NCBI RefSeq assembly: GCF_000014585.1
Contig: NC_008319.1
Location: forward strand, 2,356,001-2,420,000
DNA: 64,000 nucleotides
Reading direction: 5' to 3'
Source of the DNA: Synechococcus sp. CC9311
Lineage (GTDB): Bacteria; Cyanobacteriota; Cyanobacteriia; PCC-6307; Cyanobiaceae
Shown: positions 16,257-24,681 of the stretch, one piece after another
Numbering within the stretch: position 1 is the first letter of the stretch
Layout of the letters: every line of letters begins with the position of its first letter
Made by a program: the position numbers and the translations under genes
The notes under the pieces: generated by a model
Databases searched by the model: none
What the model was told of the DNA's origin: nothing
What the model saw: the letters and a program-made list of their open reading frames with translations, nothing else

Positions 16257-18589
16257 CTCTGACCAGTACGCGCGATGTCGATCACATCTGCCATCGAGCG
16301 GATCTGGTTCATGGTGCGCTGCAACTGCGCTGCACTCCCCAGTTCCACCATCAAATCGATCCGGGCCGGCTTGCCATAGGCCGTTCTCACCTGAGCATCA
16401 CTGACATTGATCGAACCATCAGACAAACGCATCAGAATGTCCTTCAAAATGCCAACGCGATCAATCACCTCAATGCGCAAGTGAGCAGGGAATCGAGAAC
16501 CTACTTCTTGCAGCGATGGGTTCCAACGCACAGGCAAGCGACGTTCCGTCGGGATCGCTTCCAGATTGGCGCAGTCTTGACGATGGATGGTGATGCCGTG
16601 ATTACCAAGGGCCACAGCACCCAAGATCGGTTCTCCTGGCAGCGGACTACAACATCCACCAAGGCGATGATCTAAGCCTTCAACACCCAGGATGGGTGCC
16701 GCTCCCACGGAAGGAACGTCCCGATTAGATGGCTGCTCGGACTGCTTGACCAGTTGCTTGGCAACGTCCTCATTGCTTAGAGGTGCCTCCACCGCAGCCG
16801 TTTGCAGACGAATTTCTTCGCGCAGACGATTGAGCACCTGATGCAGCGTTAAAGCACCAAACCCAAGACCAGCAAGCAGATCTTCCGTGGTTTGCAAGTT
16901 GCAGCGCTCAGCCACCTTGAGCATCGCTTCACTGCCAAGCAGAGCATCAAAACCACTGCGTCCCAACTCGCGTTCAAGTAGTTCTTTACCGCGATCAATC
17001 GTCTCGTCACGATGGCTGCGTTTGTACCACTGACGAATGCGATTTCGTGCCGTTGGGGTGGCTACAAAATTGAGCCAATCTAAACTTGGATGAGCATTTT
17101 TCGAGGTGAGAATATCAATGAAGTCACCATTTTGAAGCGGGGTCGACAAGGGCAAAAGCCGATCATTAATCCTTACGCCATGACAATGATTCCCAACCTC
17201 AGAGTGAATACGAAAGGCAAAATCAACCGCAGTTGACCCCTTACGAAGCCCCACAACATCGCCCTTAGGCGTGAACACAAACACCTCCTCGTCAAATAGA
17301 TCTTCCTTGATCGAAGCCAGATAGTCGTTGTGATCATCAGCGGCCCCCTCCTGCTGCCAATCCACGAGCTGACGCAACCAGTTGAAACGCTCCGTATCTC
17401 CACCAGTAGCGGGGGATCCACCCTCCTTGTATTTCCAGTGGGCAGCAATGCCGAACTCCGAGACCTGATGCATGTCCCAGGTACGAATCTGCACCTCGAT
17501 CGGACGATGGCGTCCGATTACAGCGGTGTGAAGTGATTGATAACCATTGGGTTTAGGCAAGCCGATGTAGTCCTTGAACCGGCCTGGGATCGGTCTGAAC
17601 GTGTCATGAACCACAGCAAGGGCGCGATAACAGCTCTCGACATTCGGCGTCAGGATCCGTAACGCAGCCACGTCATAGATCTCGTGGAACTCCTTCTGCT
17701 GGCGTTGCATCTTGGTCCAGATGCCATAGAGATGTTTCGGGCGACCACTCACCTCACAGCTGTCGAGGCCCACGGCGGCCAAGCGGTCACAGAGCAACTG
17801 CACCGTGACGGAGAGGCGATCCTCCCGCTCACTTCTCTTGGTTGAAACCTCCTGCTGCATCTCGCGGAAGGCTTCAGGCTCCAGCAACTTGAACGAGAGA
17901 TCTTCGAGTTCCCATTTGAAGCGACCAATCCCCAAGCGATTGGCAAGCGGTGCGTAAATCTCACGCGTTTCCCTAGCGATGCGCTGCTGTTTCTCCTCCT
18001 TGAGCGCGCCAATCGTGCGCATGTTGTGCAGACGATCCGCCAGCTTCACCAACACCACACGAATATCACTGGCCATCGCCAGAAACATCTTGCGCAGATT
18101 CTCGGCTTGGGCTTCCGTTCGATTGGTGAAATGAAGGCCCCCCAACTTGGTGACGCCTTCCACCAACTCACGAACCTCAGGTCCGAAATGGCTTTCGATC
18201 TGATCTGGTGTCACATCGGTGTCTTCCACCACATCGTGGAGGAAACCCGCTGCAATCACGCTGGCACTCGCCCCAATGTCCCGCAACAGATCTGCAACGG
18301 CCACCGGATGCACGATGTAGGGATCACCGCTGGCCCGGAACTGCCCCTCATGCAGCTGAAACGCAAAATCAAAAGCAGCCGCTAACAGGGCCTCTGGATC
18401 GGTCGGGCAACTATGTCCGATACCGGGAGGAACGTGAGTCAGGCACTGCTTCAACCAGTCAGGAAGCTCGATGTCATAGCCATCCGGCAAGCGAAGCGGA
18501 CGTTCGCGCAATGCCGTTAAACCGCAGGCCGCAGAAGTCGATCCAGACTGAGTCTGGGATGGATCGGGTGCAGAGGTTGCGTTGAGCAT
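16253..18589 (-). CDS. spoT: Bifunctional (p)ppGpp synthetase/hydrolase (Rel/SpoT)
   Basis: Makes and degrades the stringent-response alarmone. About 778 residues with the full long-Rel layout: an HD hydrolase domain with an intact HDVVEDTD motif, a synthetase domain including RILTPNVESCYRALAVVH and the GYQSLHTAV loop, TGS domain (VFTPKGDVVGLRKGSTAVDF), a zinc-finger-like region with GGCCSPLPGEPILG, and a C-terminal ACT domain. Both activities therefore look intact. I start at the ATG at 18589 (MLNATSAP); the frame is open 21 codons further. Followed by selO with a 4-bp overlap and divergent from the ABC ATPase gene. Confidence 0.95.
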   Translation of the reverse strand: MLNATSAPDPSQTQSGSTSAACGLTALRERPLRLPDGYDIELPDWLKQCLTHVPPGIGHSCPTDPEALLAAAFDFAFQLHEGQFRASGDPYIVHPVAVADLLRDIGASASVIAAGFLHDVVEDTDVTPDQIESHFGPEVRELVEGVTKLGGLHFTNRTEAQAENLRKMFLAMASDIRVVLVKLADRLHNMRTIGALKEEKQQRIARETREIYAPLANRLGIGRFKWELEDLSFKLLEPEAFREMQQEVSTKRSEREDRLSVTVQLLCDRLAAVGLDSCEVSGRPKHLYGIWTKMQRQQKEFHEIYDVAALRILTPNVESCYRALAVVHDTFRPIPGRFKDYIGLPKPNGYQSLHTAVIGRHRPIEVQIRTWDMHQVSEFGIAAHWKYKEGGSPATGGDTERFNWLRQLVDWQQEGAADDHNDYLASIKEDLFDEEVFVFTPKGDVVGLRKGSTAVDFAFRIHSEVGNHCHGVRINDRLLPLSTPLQNGDFIDILTSKNAHPSLDWLNFVATPTARNRIRQWYKRSHRDETIDRGKELLERELGRSGFDALLGSEAMLKVAERCNLQTTEDLLAGLGFGALTLHQVLNRLREEIRLQTAAVEAPLSNEDVAKQLVKQSEQPSNRDVPSVGAAPILGVEGLDHRLGGCCSPLPGEPILGAVALGNHGITIHRQDCANLEAIPTERRLPVRWNPSLQEVGSRFPAHLRIEVIDRVGILKDILMRLSDGSINVSDAQVRTAYGKPARIDLMVELGSAAQLQRTMNQIRSMADVIDIARTGQS

Positions 18590-18644
18590 CCAACCCGGCG
18601 GGTGCATCCATGGTATGTAGGCATGAGGCACCGTGCTTTCTTTT

Positions 18645-20258
18645 ATGCCCAACGCGCCAGGAACGGTTCTGACGCTGAATCAGTTGCGTCTGCGCTACCC
18701 AGGAAGTGAGTCCTGGACGCTGGATGGATTGGATCTCAGCCTGAAATCGGGAGATCGCTTGGCACTTGTTGGGCCGTCTGGATGCGGGAAGAGCACAGTG
18801 GCGCGAGCTGCATTGCAGCTCTTACCTCCAGGGAGCTGCTGCAAAGGAGATCTACGTCTAAATGGTCAAGATCCACGCCAACTAAGTCGGTCTGCCTTGC
18901 GCGCCCTGCGCGGAGAAGCGGTTGGCCTGGTGTTTCAAGACCCGATGACTCGGCTCAATCCACTGATGACCGTGGGTGGACACCTCCTCGACACCTTCGC
19001 CGCGCACCGGCCGACCATGGGGCATCAAGAGCGGAAAGACCGCGCTGAAAGTCTGCTGGAACAGGTGGGAATCGGGGCCGAGCGCTTTTGGGCCTATCCC
19101 CACGAATTCAGTGGTGGCATGCGTCAGCGCTTAGCCATCGCACTGGCCATTGCACTCGCACCCCCCCTTGTTATCGCCGACGAACCAACCACCAGCCTGG
19201 ATGTTGCGGTTGCGGGGCAGGTGATGGAGGTGCTGCGCACTCTCTGCGAAGAGCTTGGAAGCGCCCTCCTGCTCATCACCCATGACTTGGCCATGGCCAA
19301 CCGCTGGTGTGAAGACATGGCGGTCTTGGACGGGGGCCGTCTTGTGGAACAAAACAGCAGCGATTTAGTACTGACCCACCCCCAATCTGAGATCGGCAAG
19401 CGGCTCGTCGCAGCCGCCAGGGCCAGGGAAGGAGGCAATACGCCGGATCAGCCTGACGGAACAGCAGTGCTGCAAGTGGAAGGATTGCGCTGTTGGCACA
19501 ACCTCGGAGGACCGCCCTGGTCTCCCAACTGGCTGAAAGCGGTGGATGGCGTGAGCTTCACCTTGCAATCCGGCGAATCGTTGGGCGTGGTGGGTGGCTC
19601 TGGCTGTGGGAAAAGCACCCTTTGCCGAGCCTTGATGGGCCTCACCCCAATTCGCGGAGGCGAGGTTTGGCTCCAAACCCAAAACCTGCTCCAACTGCGT
19701 GGCAGTGCTGAACGACAAGCAAGACGCACCATTCAGATGGTGTTTCAAGACCCGCTGGCCTGCCTTAATCCAGCCCTCACCGTCGCCGACGCCATCGCAG
19801 ACCCGCTGCTGATCCATGGGCTCGCCTCGCGGGCAGGCGCACGAGAACGGGCACGGGAGCTTCTGGAACTTGTGGGCCTTTCACCAGCGGATCATTTTCA
19901 AAATCGACTGCCCAAGCAACTGTCTGGTGGCCAGCAACAACGCGTCGCTATTGCTCGCGCTTTGGCCTTAGGCCCGCAGGTGCTGATCTGCGATGAGAGC
20001 GTGAGCATGCTCGATGCAGAGATCCAAGCTGAAGTCCTGGCCCTGCTGAGACGTCTGCAGCAAGACTTAGGCCTGGCGATGATTTTCGTGACCCATGACC
20101 TCTCGGTGGCGAGTGGCTTCTGCCATCGCGTGATCGTGCTGGATCGAGGCAAGGTTGTGGAAGAAGGTCCTGGAGATCAGTTGCTACGCCACCCAGAAGC
20201 TGCGATTACCCGAACATTGGTCGAAGCCTGCCCGCTGTTGCCAACCAGCAACCGATAA
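18645..20258 (+). CDS. Fused two-domain ABC transporter ATPase (peptide/nickel type)
   Basis: About 537 residues consisting of two complete ABC ATPase domains in tandem, like DppD fused to DppF. First domain: Walker A GPSGCGKST, Q-loop VFQDPMTRLNPLMTV, signature FSGGMRQRLAIALAIAL, Walker B VIADEPTTSLD, switch HD. Second: GGSGCGKST, VFQDPLACLNPALTV, LSGGQQQRVAIARALAL, VLICDESVSMLD (Ser replaces the usual Pro/Thr after Glu), HD. Such fusions energise oligopeptide, dipeptide or nickel importers. No permease or binding protein gene is in the window, so the membrane partners must be elsewhere. ATG 18645 chosen; GTG 18633 also possible. Confidence 0.92.
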   Translation: MPNAPGTVLTLNQLRLRYPGSESWTLDGLDLSLKSGDRLALVGPSGCGKSTVARAALQLLPPGSCCKGDLRLNGQDPRQLSRSALRALRGEAVGLVFQDPMTRLNPLMTVGGHLLDTFAAHRPTMGHQERKDRAESLLEQVGIGAERFWAYPHEFSGGMRQRLAIALAIALAPPLVIADEPTTSLDVAVAGQVMEVLRTLCEELGSALLLITHDLAMANRWCEDMAVLDGGRLVEQNSSDLVLTHPQSEIGKRLVAAARAREGGNTPDQPDGTAVLQVEGLRCWHNLGGPPWSPNWLKAVDGVSFTLQSGESLGVVGGSGCGKSTLCRALMGLTPIRGGEVWLQTQNLLQLRGSAERQARRTIQMVFQDPLACLNPALTVADAIADPLLIHGLASRAGARERARELLELVGLSPADHFQNRLPKQLSGGQQQRVAIARALALGPQVLICDESVSMLDAEIQAEVLALLRRLQQDLGLAMIFVTHDLSVASGFCHRVIVLDRGKVVEEGPGDQLLRHPEAAITRTLVEACPLLPTSNR

Positions 20259-20647
20259 GAACAAGCGAGCATCTGCTTTGCGATGCCAAAAAGTTGTACT
20301 CCTTCGCCTTCATTTTCCAGCAGCTGAATTCGTTGTTCAAACGGTTAAATCCTCGTCATCGCCATACAAGACGCTCAATCAAAACAGCTTGAGCGCGAAT
20401 GGTCAGCAAGACTTTGTCGGCCCGATGATGTCTAAGTTCCATCTTAATTTGACCGCCTTAACCCATTCATTGCCGCACAAAAACCATCCTCCAAATGAAC
20501 GGTTTTTATATGCAAATAGAACAGGGATCAGAAAAGGCAAACAGCTATTTACACCATGAATACATTCAGACACAGGTTCTGCTCTTGGAGTCAGAACTTG
20601 GTTGGACTTCAGCGCTGAGATGACATTGTCCCCCCATACCAAGGGCC
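20259..20647. other. Intergenic region upstream of the CBM2 protein gene
   Basis: About 390 bp without a supported gene. It contains AAAAACC and GGTTTTT arms around 20478-20508 that could pair as a weak hairpin with a 15-nt loop. It presumably includes the promoter of the downstream CBM2 protein. Confidence 0.35.
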
Positions 20648-22333
20648 ATGGAATCAACGAATGTCTTGCAAACCTCCATCTCCGGTGATCGGTGGTGGGA
20701 GGGGTTCACTGCTGCAATAACACTCACCAACACATCCACACAAGATCTTGAAAGCTGGAGCTATAGCTTCGACAGCCCTCACCTCATCAACACGGCTCCT
20801 TGGGGAGCCGAGATCAGCGCGGTTCTTCTCGACAACGGCCTAACGCGCTACACCGTGACGGGAAAAGACTGGGGAGAACGGATCCCAGCAGGAAAGTCGG
20901 TCACCATTGGATTCAATGGGACGCAAGGCACTGAGATAGGAAACGAAGGGGAGCTTTCTGCTGCATTGCTCTTCGGCACAGACAACGCGATATCAACGAT
21001 CTCACCATCAAACGAAGAAAGCCCTGGGAATGCAGACGCCCCTTCGGAGCCGGTGGCTGAACCAATCGTTGAGACACCTCCGATGACACCTCCGATGACG
21101 TCACCGATGGAGTCGGCAATGACGCCAGCAATGGGAGAACACGGCTTGGGAGATCACGGGATGAACCATGACCACTCCATGCAGCAAGCGTCCGAAAGTG
21201 GGTTCACAGACATCAACATTTGGGGCTCTTTTCATGACTCCAATCACAACTCAGAGCACAACGAACTTGTCGGTGGACGAACTGCAATTACAACGGAAGC
21301 GTTATTGGCTTACAACGGCTTAAGGGACTTTGCAGGATTAGCCCCAGTTGATATCGAGGCCATTGGCGCATGGGCTTTTGAAAATAAGCTCACAAATAAC
21401 AGCCAGGCCTGGGGTAACGATCTTCAAGGCGTTGGGCTTTGGTTTGCAATGCAGGGAGCCAAGGTGGGTTGGATCGCCGATGCGTCCTACGACCCACAAA
21501 TCCTGGCCGACATTCAACGCACGGCCCGCCTAGGCAGCAGTGGCGACGTTATGCAGATGGTTGAACAGTTTGGCCATGAAGGGTTTGCTGATTATTTAAC
21601 AACCAATCAACTCGAAGAACATTTCATCAACACCCTCAAGATGGAGCCGCATTATGGCGGCTGGATGCACGCCAGAACCCATGGATTTCTTAGCATCGAA
21701 GGCGTAGCCATTGCACACGATATTCATCATTTAACAGTTTTGGGATGGGATCAAAATGAACCCTTTATGAATGACACCTTTGACTGGCCTCAGTGGCCGG
21801 CCCTCGATGTCAGCGACAACACTGTGATCAACTATTACCAAGGCATTGTTGAGCTGGGAGATCCACTCTCAAAGAACCTAGAAAATCTTTCTGGAACCAC
21901 ACCACTGATTAGCTCAACCGATTCAAAGCCTTCACTTAACCCCTCACCCTCTGATCCCGGAACTGTGCAACCGGATCCTCTCACCGGCTCTCCCCTGGAG
22001 ATTCAGGTGAGTGGTGATCTTTGGGAGGGTGGCTTCACCGTCTCGATGAACGTGACCAATCAAAGCAATCAATCATTGGACGATTGGGGGGTGAGTTTCA
22101 TCAGCACTCATCAGTTTTACGGAGAATCCTGGGGGGTAGATGTCTCCACGCAAGAGCTTGGAGACGGCCTTTACCGCTACGAGCTCAAAGGTGCTGACTG
22201 GGCACAATCGCTTGCTGCAGGTCAAGCCATGACGGTGGGTTTCAATGCATTGAGTGGAGAGGAACTCAGCGGGGATGGATCTCTTACATCCGAACTGCTG
22301 ATGGCCTCAGGAACGGAGCTGACGCTCCTCTAA
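20648..22333 (+). CDS. Protein with two CBM2-like domains flanking an unrecognised His-rich domain
   Basis: 561 residues. Residues about 5-105 and 447-558 are each CBM2-like (family 2 carbohydrate-binding): a GDRWWEGFTAAITLTN / GDLWEGGFTVSMNVTN strand, a conserved DLESWSYSF / DDWGVSF strand, a central W, and the closing GKSVTIGFNG / GQAMTVGFNA strand. Between lie a Met/Pro-rich linker (repeats of M-T-P-P and M-x-S-P, then HGLGDHGMNHDHSM) and an unrecognised domain at about 184-410. That domain contains GGWMHARTHG and EGVAIAHDIHHLTVLGWDQ, a clustering of His residues that could bind metal. No N-terminal signal peptide is visible, so export, if any, would need a leaderless route. CBM2 domains bind cellulose or chitin; the rest is inference. 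Its 3' end overlaps rluD by 4 bp. Confidence 0.75.
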   Translation: MESTNVLQTSISGDRWWEGFTAAITLTNTSTQDLESWSYSFDSPHLINTAPWGAEISAVLLDNGLTRYTVTGKDWGERIPAGKSVTIGFNGTQGTEIGNEGELSAALLFGTDNAISTISPSNEESPGNADAPSEPVAEPIVETPPMTPPMTSPMESAMTPAMGEHGLGDHGMNHDHSMQQASESGFTDINIWGSFHDSNHNSEHNELVGGRTAITTEALLAYNGLRDFAGLAPVDIEAIGAWAFENKLTNNSQAWGNDLQGVGLWFAMQGAKVGWIADASYDPQILADIQRTARLGSSGDVMQMVEQFGHEGFADYLTTNQLEEHFINTLKMEPHYGGWMHARTHGFLSIEGVAIAHDIHHLTVLGWDQNEPFMNDTFDWPQWPALDVSDNTVINYYQGIVELGDPLSKNLENLSGTTPLISSTDSKPSLNPSPSDPGTVQPDPLTGSPLEIQVSGDLWEGGFTVSMNVTNQSNQSLDDWGVSFISTHQFYGESWGVDVSTQELGDGLYRYELKGADWAQSLAAGQAMTVGFNALSGEELSGDGSLTSELLMASGTELTLL

Positions 22334-23334
22334 ATACATCGTTTCCGCAAAACGATCAGTAGTTTCTCCATCACCGATGGGACTGGGGCCTCAAACAACA
22401 TCCGCTCTTTTGTGATCGGATGATCGAGGCCCAACTGAAAGGCATGCAGGGCTTGCCCAGGAAGTTCCACCGGCAGTTTCCTGCAGCGGCTGTAAGTGAT
22501 ATCCCCCACCACGGCGTGATTGATATGGGCGCAATGCACGCGGATCTGATGCGTTCGCCCCGTATCGAGCTTGAAGCGCAAAAGGGAGTAATCACCAAGT
22601 CGCTCCTGGAGGGTCCAGTGCGTGCGCGCATAGCGACCACTGTCATCACTCACCACTGCATATTTTTTGCGATCGACAGGATGACGTCCGATCGCGCCAA
22701 TGATCGTTCCCGACTCTCCTTGTGGCACCCCGTGCACCACAGCCAGATACTCGCGTGACGCAATCCTCTGTTGGATCTGGGCCTGCAGACGAACCAACGC
22801 CTCCTGAGATTTCGCAACCACGATGCACCCCGTCGTGTCTTTATCGAGGCGATGGACGACTCCAGGCCTCAATTTGCCGCTGATCCCTGGCAAATCCTGG
22901 CAGTGATGCAGCAAACCATTCACCAGCGTTCCATCCTTGTTCCCAGGCGCAGGATGCACGGTCAGTCCGGCTGGCTTATTGATCACGATTAAGTGCTCGT
23001 CTTCAAACAGCACATCGAGATCCATCGGCTCAGGCTTGAGGTAGGGAAGCGGCTCTGGCGGTGGCATCCAAAGCTGGACCTGATCTCCGTTGCGCAAGGG
23101 GGTTTTAGCCTTCCCCGTCTTGCCATTCACCCGTACATATCCAGCATCAATGAACTTTTGGATCCGAGACCGACTTTGCTCAGACCGCTGACTCACCAGC
23201 CAGCGATCCAAACGCATCGGAAGTGGCTTGGGATACGTGAGGGTGACGAGATCCCCTTCCCCCTCTCCAAACCCATCTGTAAACACTTCCTCAGACAAGG
23301 GGGGGCGCACAAACCCTTGGTCTTGAGCGCTCAA
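22330..23334 (-). CDS. rluD: RluA/RluD-family 23S rRNA pseudouridine synthase
   Basis: Isomerises uridines to pseudouridine in rRNA. N-terminal S4 RNA-binding domain (MRLDRWLVSQRSEQSRSRIQ), then the synthase domain with the catalytic motif VVHRLDKDTTGCIVVAK, in which the Asp is the nucleophile, TGRTHQIRVH, and a C-terminal LHAFQLGLDHP segment. 334 residues, normal. The start is TTG 23334 within a TTGA overlap with the rbgA stop; a GTG 8 codons later is an alternative. The exact target uridines cannot be told from sequence. Confidence 0.92.
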   Translation of the reverse strand: MSAQDQGFVRPPLSEEVFTDGFGEGEGDLVTLTYPKPLPMRLDRWLVSQRSEQSRSRIQKFIDAGYVRVNGKTGKAKTPLRNGDQVQLWMPPPEPLPYLKPEPMDLDVLFEDEHLIVINKPAGLTVHPAPGNKDGTLVNGLLHHCQDLPGISGKLRPGVVHRLDKDTTGCIVVAKSQEALVRLQAQIQQRIASREYLAVVHGVPQGESGTIIGAIGRHPVDRKKYAVVSDDSGRYARTHWTLQERLGDYSLLRFKLDTGRTHQIRVHCAHINHAVVGDITYSRCRKLPVELPGQALHAFQLGLDHPITKERMLFEAPVPSVMEKLLIVLRKRCI

Positions 23335-24209
23335 GACTCCCCCTGTTCCGGTAATTCCAACGCAATCGAACCCAACAGCGAACGACGAAAATCATCGAGC
23401 AACCGCTGTGCCATCCGTGCCGTATCCCCAGAGGTGTGACGTTCGGCCGTGGCCTCCAGCCAGAACGCTGGATCAGCAGTGCTTCCCGCCACTGGCGTTC
23501 CATAACGCTGCTCCAGGGTCGACAACACAACCCCGGAGGCTTCACGCCCCTGGGCATCGATTAACAACTGCAAAAAAGCCTGGGCCACCAGCTCGCCGTC
23601 ATAGGCAGCTTGTCCAATGTCATCGCACAGGGCGAGATGCAGCGCCGCCTTTTGATCGTCTAAGCGAGGGGGCAAAACGCCGGGGGCATCGAGCAAATCC
23701 AAGTCTTGGCCAAGCCGCACCCAACGCAAGGTGCGGGTGACCCCAGCCCGACGGGCACTCGCTACCACCTTTTTCTTCACCAGCCGATTGATCAAGGCCG
23801 ACTTCCCCACATTGGGAAAGCCGAGGGTGAGGGCGCGCACGGCCCGCGGGCGCATCCCCCGATTCTTCCGCCTCTCGTTGAGTTGATTTCCAGCCCGGAT
23901 CGCCGCCTGCTGCACCTGCTTCACCCCTGTACCAGCCTTGGCATCACACCAAACCGTGCGTTGCCCCTGCGCTTTAAACCACTGATCCCAGGCCTCCCAT
24001 GCCGCAGTCGTGACCATGTCGCGTCGATTGATCACCAACAAATGCTGCTTCCCCTTCAACCAGCGGTTGAGATGGGGGTGTCCGGTGGCTAGGGGAATGC
24101 GAGCATCACGCACCTCAATCACCAGATCAACCTTGTCGAGGTTGCGCTTGAGCTGCTGTTCCGCCTTGGCTATGTGCCCCGGATACCACTGAATTGGAGG
24201 TGCGCTCAC
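23331..24209 (-). CDS. rbgA: Ribosome biogenesis GTPase RbgA/YlqF
   Basis: Circularly permuted GTPase that assists late assembly of the 50S subunit. Motif order is permuted as expected: IEVRDARIPLATGHP, G4 as NRRD, then G1 GFPNVGKSALINRL and G3 DAPGVLPP. It begins with the family peptide IQWYPGHIAKAEQQL, where PGHM/I-K is diagnostic. GTG start at 24209 overlaps the upstream usp stop (GTGA) and its own stop overlaps rluD. The three genes form a tightly coupled minus-strand operon, fitting a joint role of rbgA and rluD in large-subunit maturation. Confidence 0.95.
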   Translation of the reverse strand: MSAPPIQWYPGHIAKAEQQLKRNLDKVDLVIEVRDARIPLATGHPHLNRWLKGKQHLLVINRRDMVTTAAWEAWDQWFKAQGQRTVWCDAKAGTGVKQVQQAAIRAGNQLNERRKNRGMRPRAVRALTLGFPNVGKSALINRLVKKKVVASARRAGVTRTLRWVRLGQDLDLLDAPGVLPPRLDDQKAALHLALCDDIGQAAYDGELVAQAFLQLLIDAQGREASGVVLSTLEQRYGTPVAGSTADPAFWLEATAERHTSGDTARMAQRLLDDFRRSLLGSIALELPEQGES

Positions 24210-24589
24210 GGCACCACCAAAACAGGACAGGGAGCGAGCTGAATCACCCGCGTTGCCGTGCTGCCGCTTTCGGCTTCAAGATTCACGCCGCGGGTGCCCA
24301 TCACAATCACGTCCACATTCAACTCGTCTGCCACATCGCAAATCACAAACGCTGGCATCCCCTCACGCTCCACCACATCACAGGTCACCCCAACCTGCTC
24401 AAAACGAGCTTTGGTTTCGGCCAATAAGGTTGCCACCACCTCATGGTCATGCATCTCAGGTCGCTCGGACTGAACGACAGACAACAGAATCAATTTGCTG
24501 TTGTGACTGCGTGCCAAGTCCAGGGCTTTGGTCGCCGCTTCAACAGCTTCTCGGCTCTGATCCAGCGGAAGCAAAACGGTTTCAAACAT
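24206..24589 (-). CDS. UspA-family universal stress protein
   Basis: 127 residues, one Usp domain. N-terminal strand FETVLLPLDQSREA, and the C-terminal nucleotide motif GTRGVNLEAESGSTATRVI followed by CPVLVVP, matching G-x2-G-x9-G-S/T of ATP-binding Usp proteins. It is the first gene of a usp-rbgA-rluD operon, diverging from pgk with 92 bp between starts. Confidence 0.92.
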   Translation of the reverse strand: MFETVLLPLDQSREAVEAATKALDLARSHNSKLILLSVVQSERPEMHDHEVVATLLAETKARFEQVGVTCDVVEREGMPAFVICDVADELNVDVIVMGTRGVNLEAESGSTATRVIQLAPCPVLVVP

Positions 24590-24681
24590 TGGGCCACCTC
24601 CGGTAGTACCCCTCTCTGTCCAGTGCTAGCGCGTAATCGGGTTAACCTCGCCCCGATTTCACACCTCACGACATAAACCAC

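Noticed and set aside
20478-20508. AAAAACC/GGTTTTT inverted repeat as a terminator of the ABC gene
   Set aside because: The stem is only 7 bp, AT-rich, with a 15-nt loop and more than 200 bp after the stop codon; too weak to call.
20403-20657. 84-codon minus-strand frame upstream of the CBM2 gene
   Set aside because: No motif or ribosome-binding site recognised and it overlaps the probable promoter region of the CBM2 gene.
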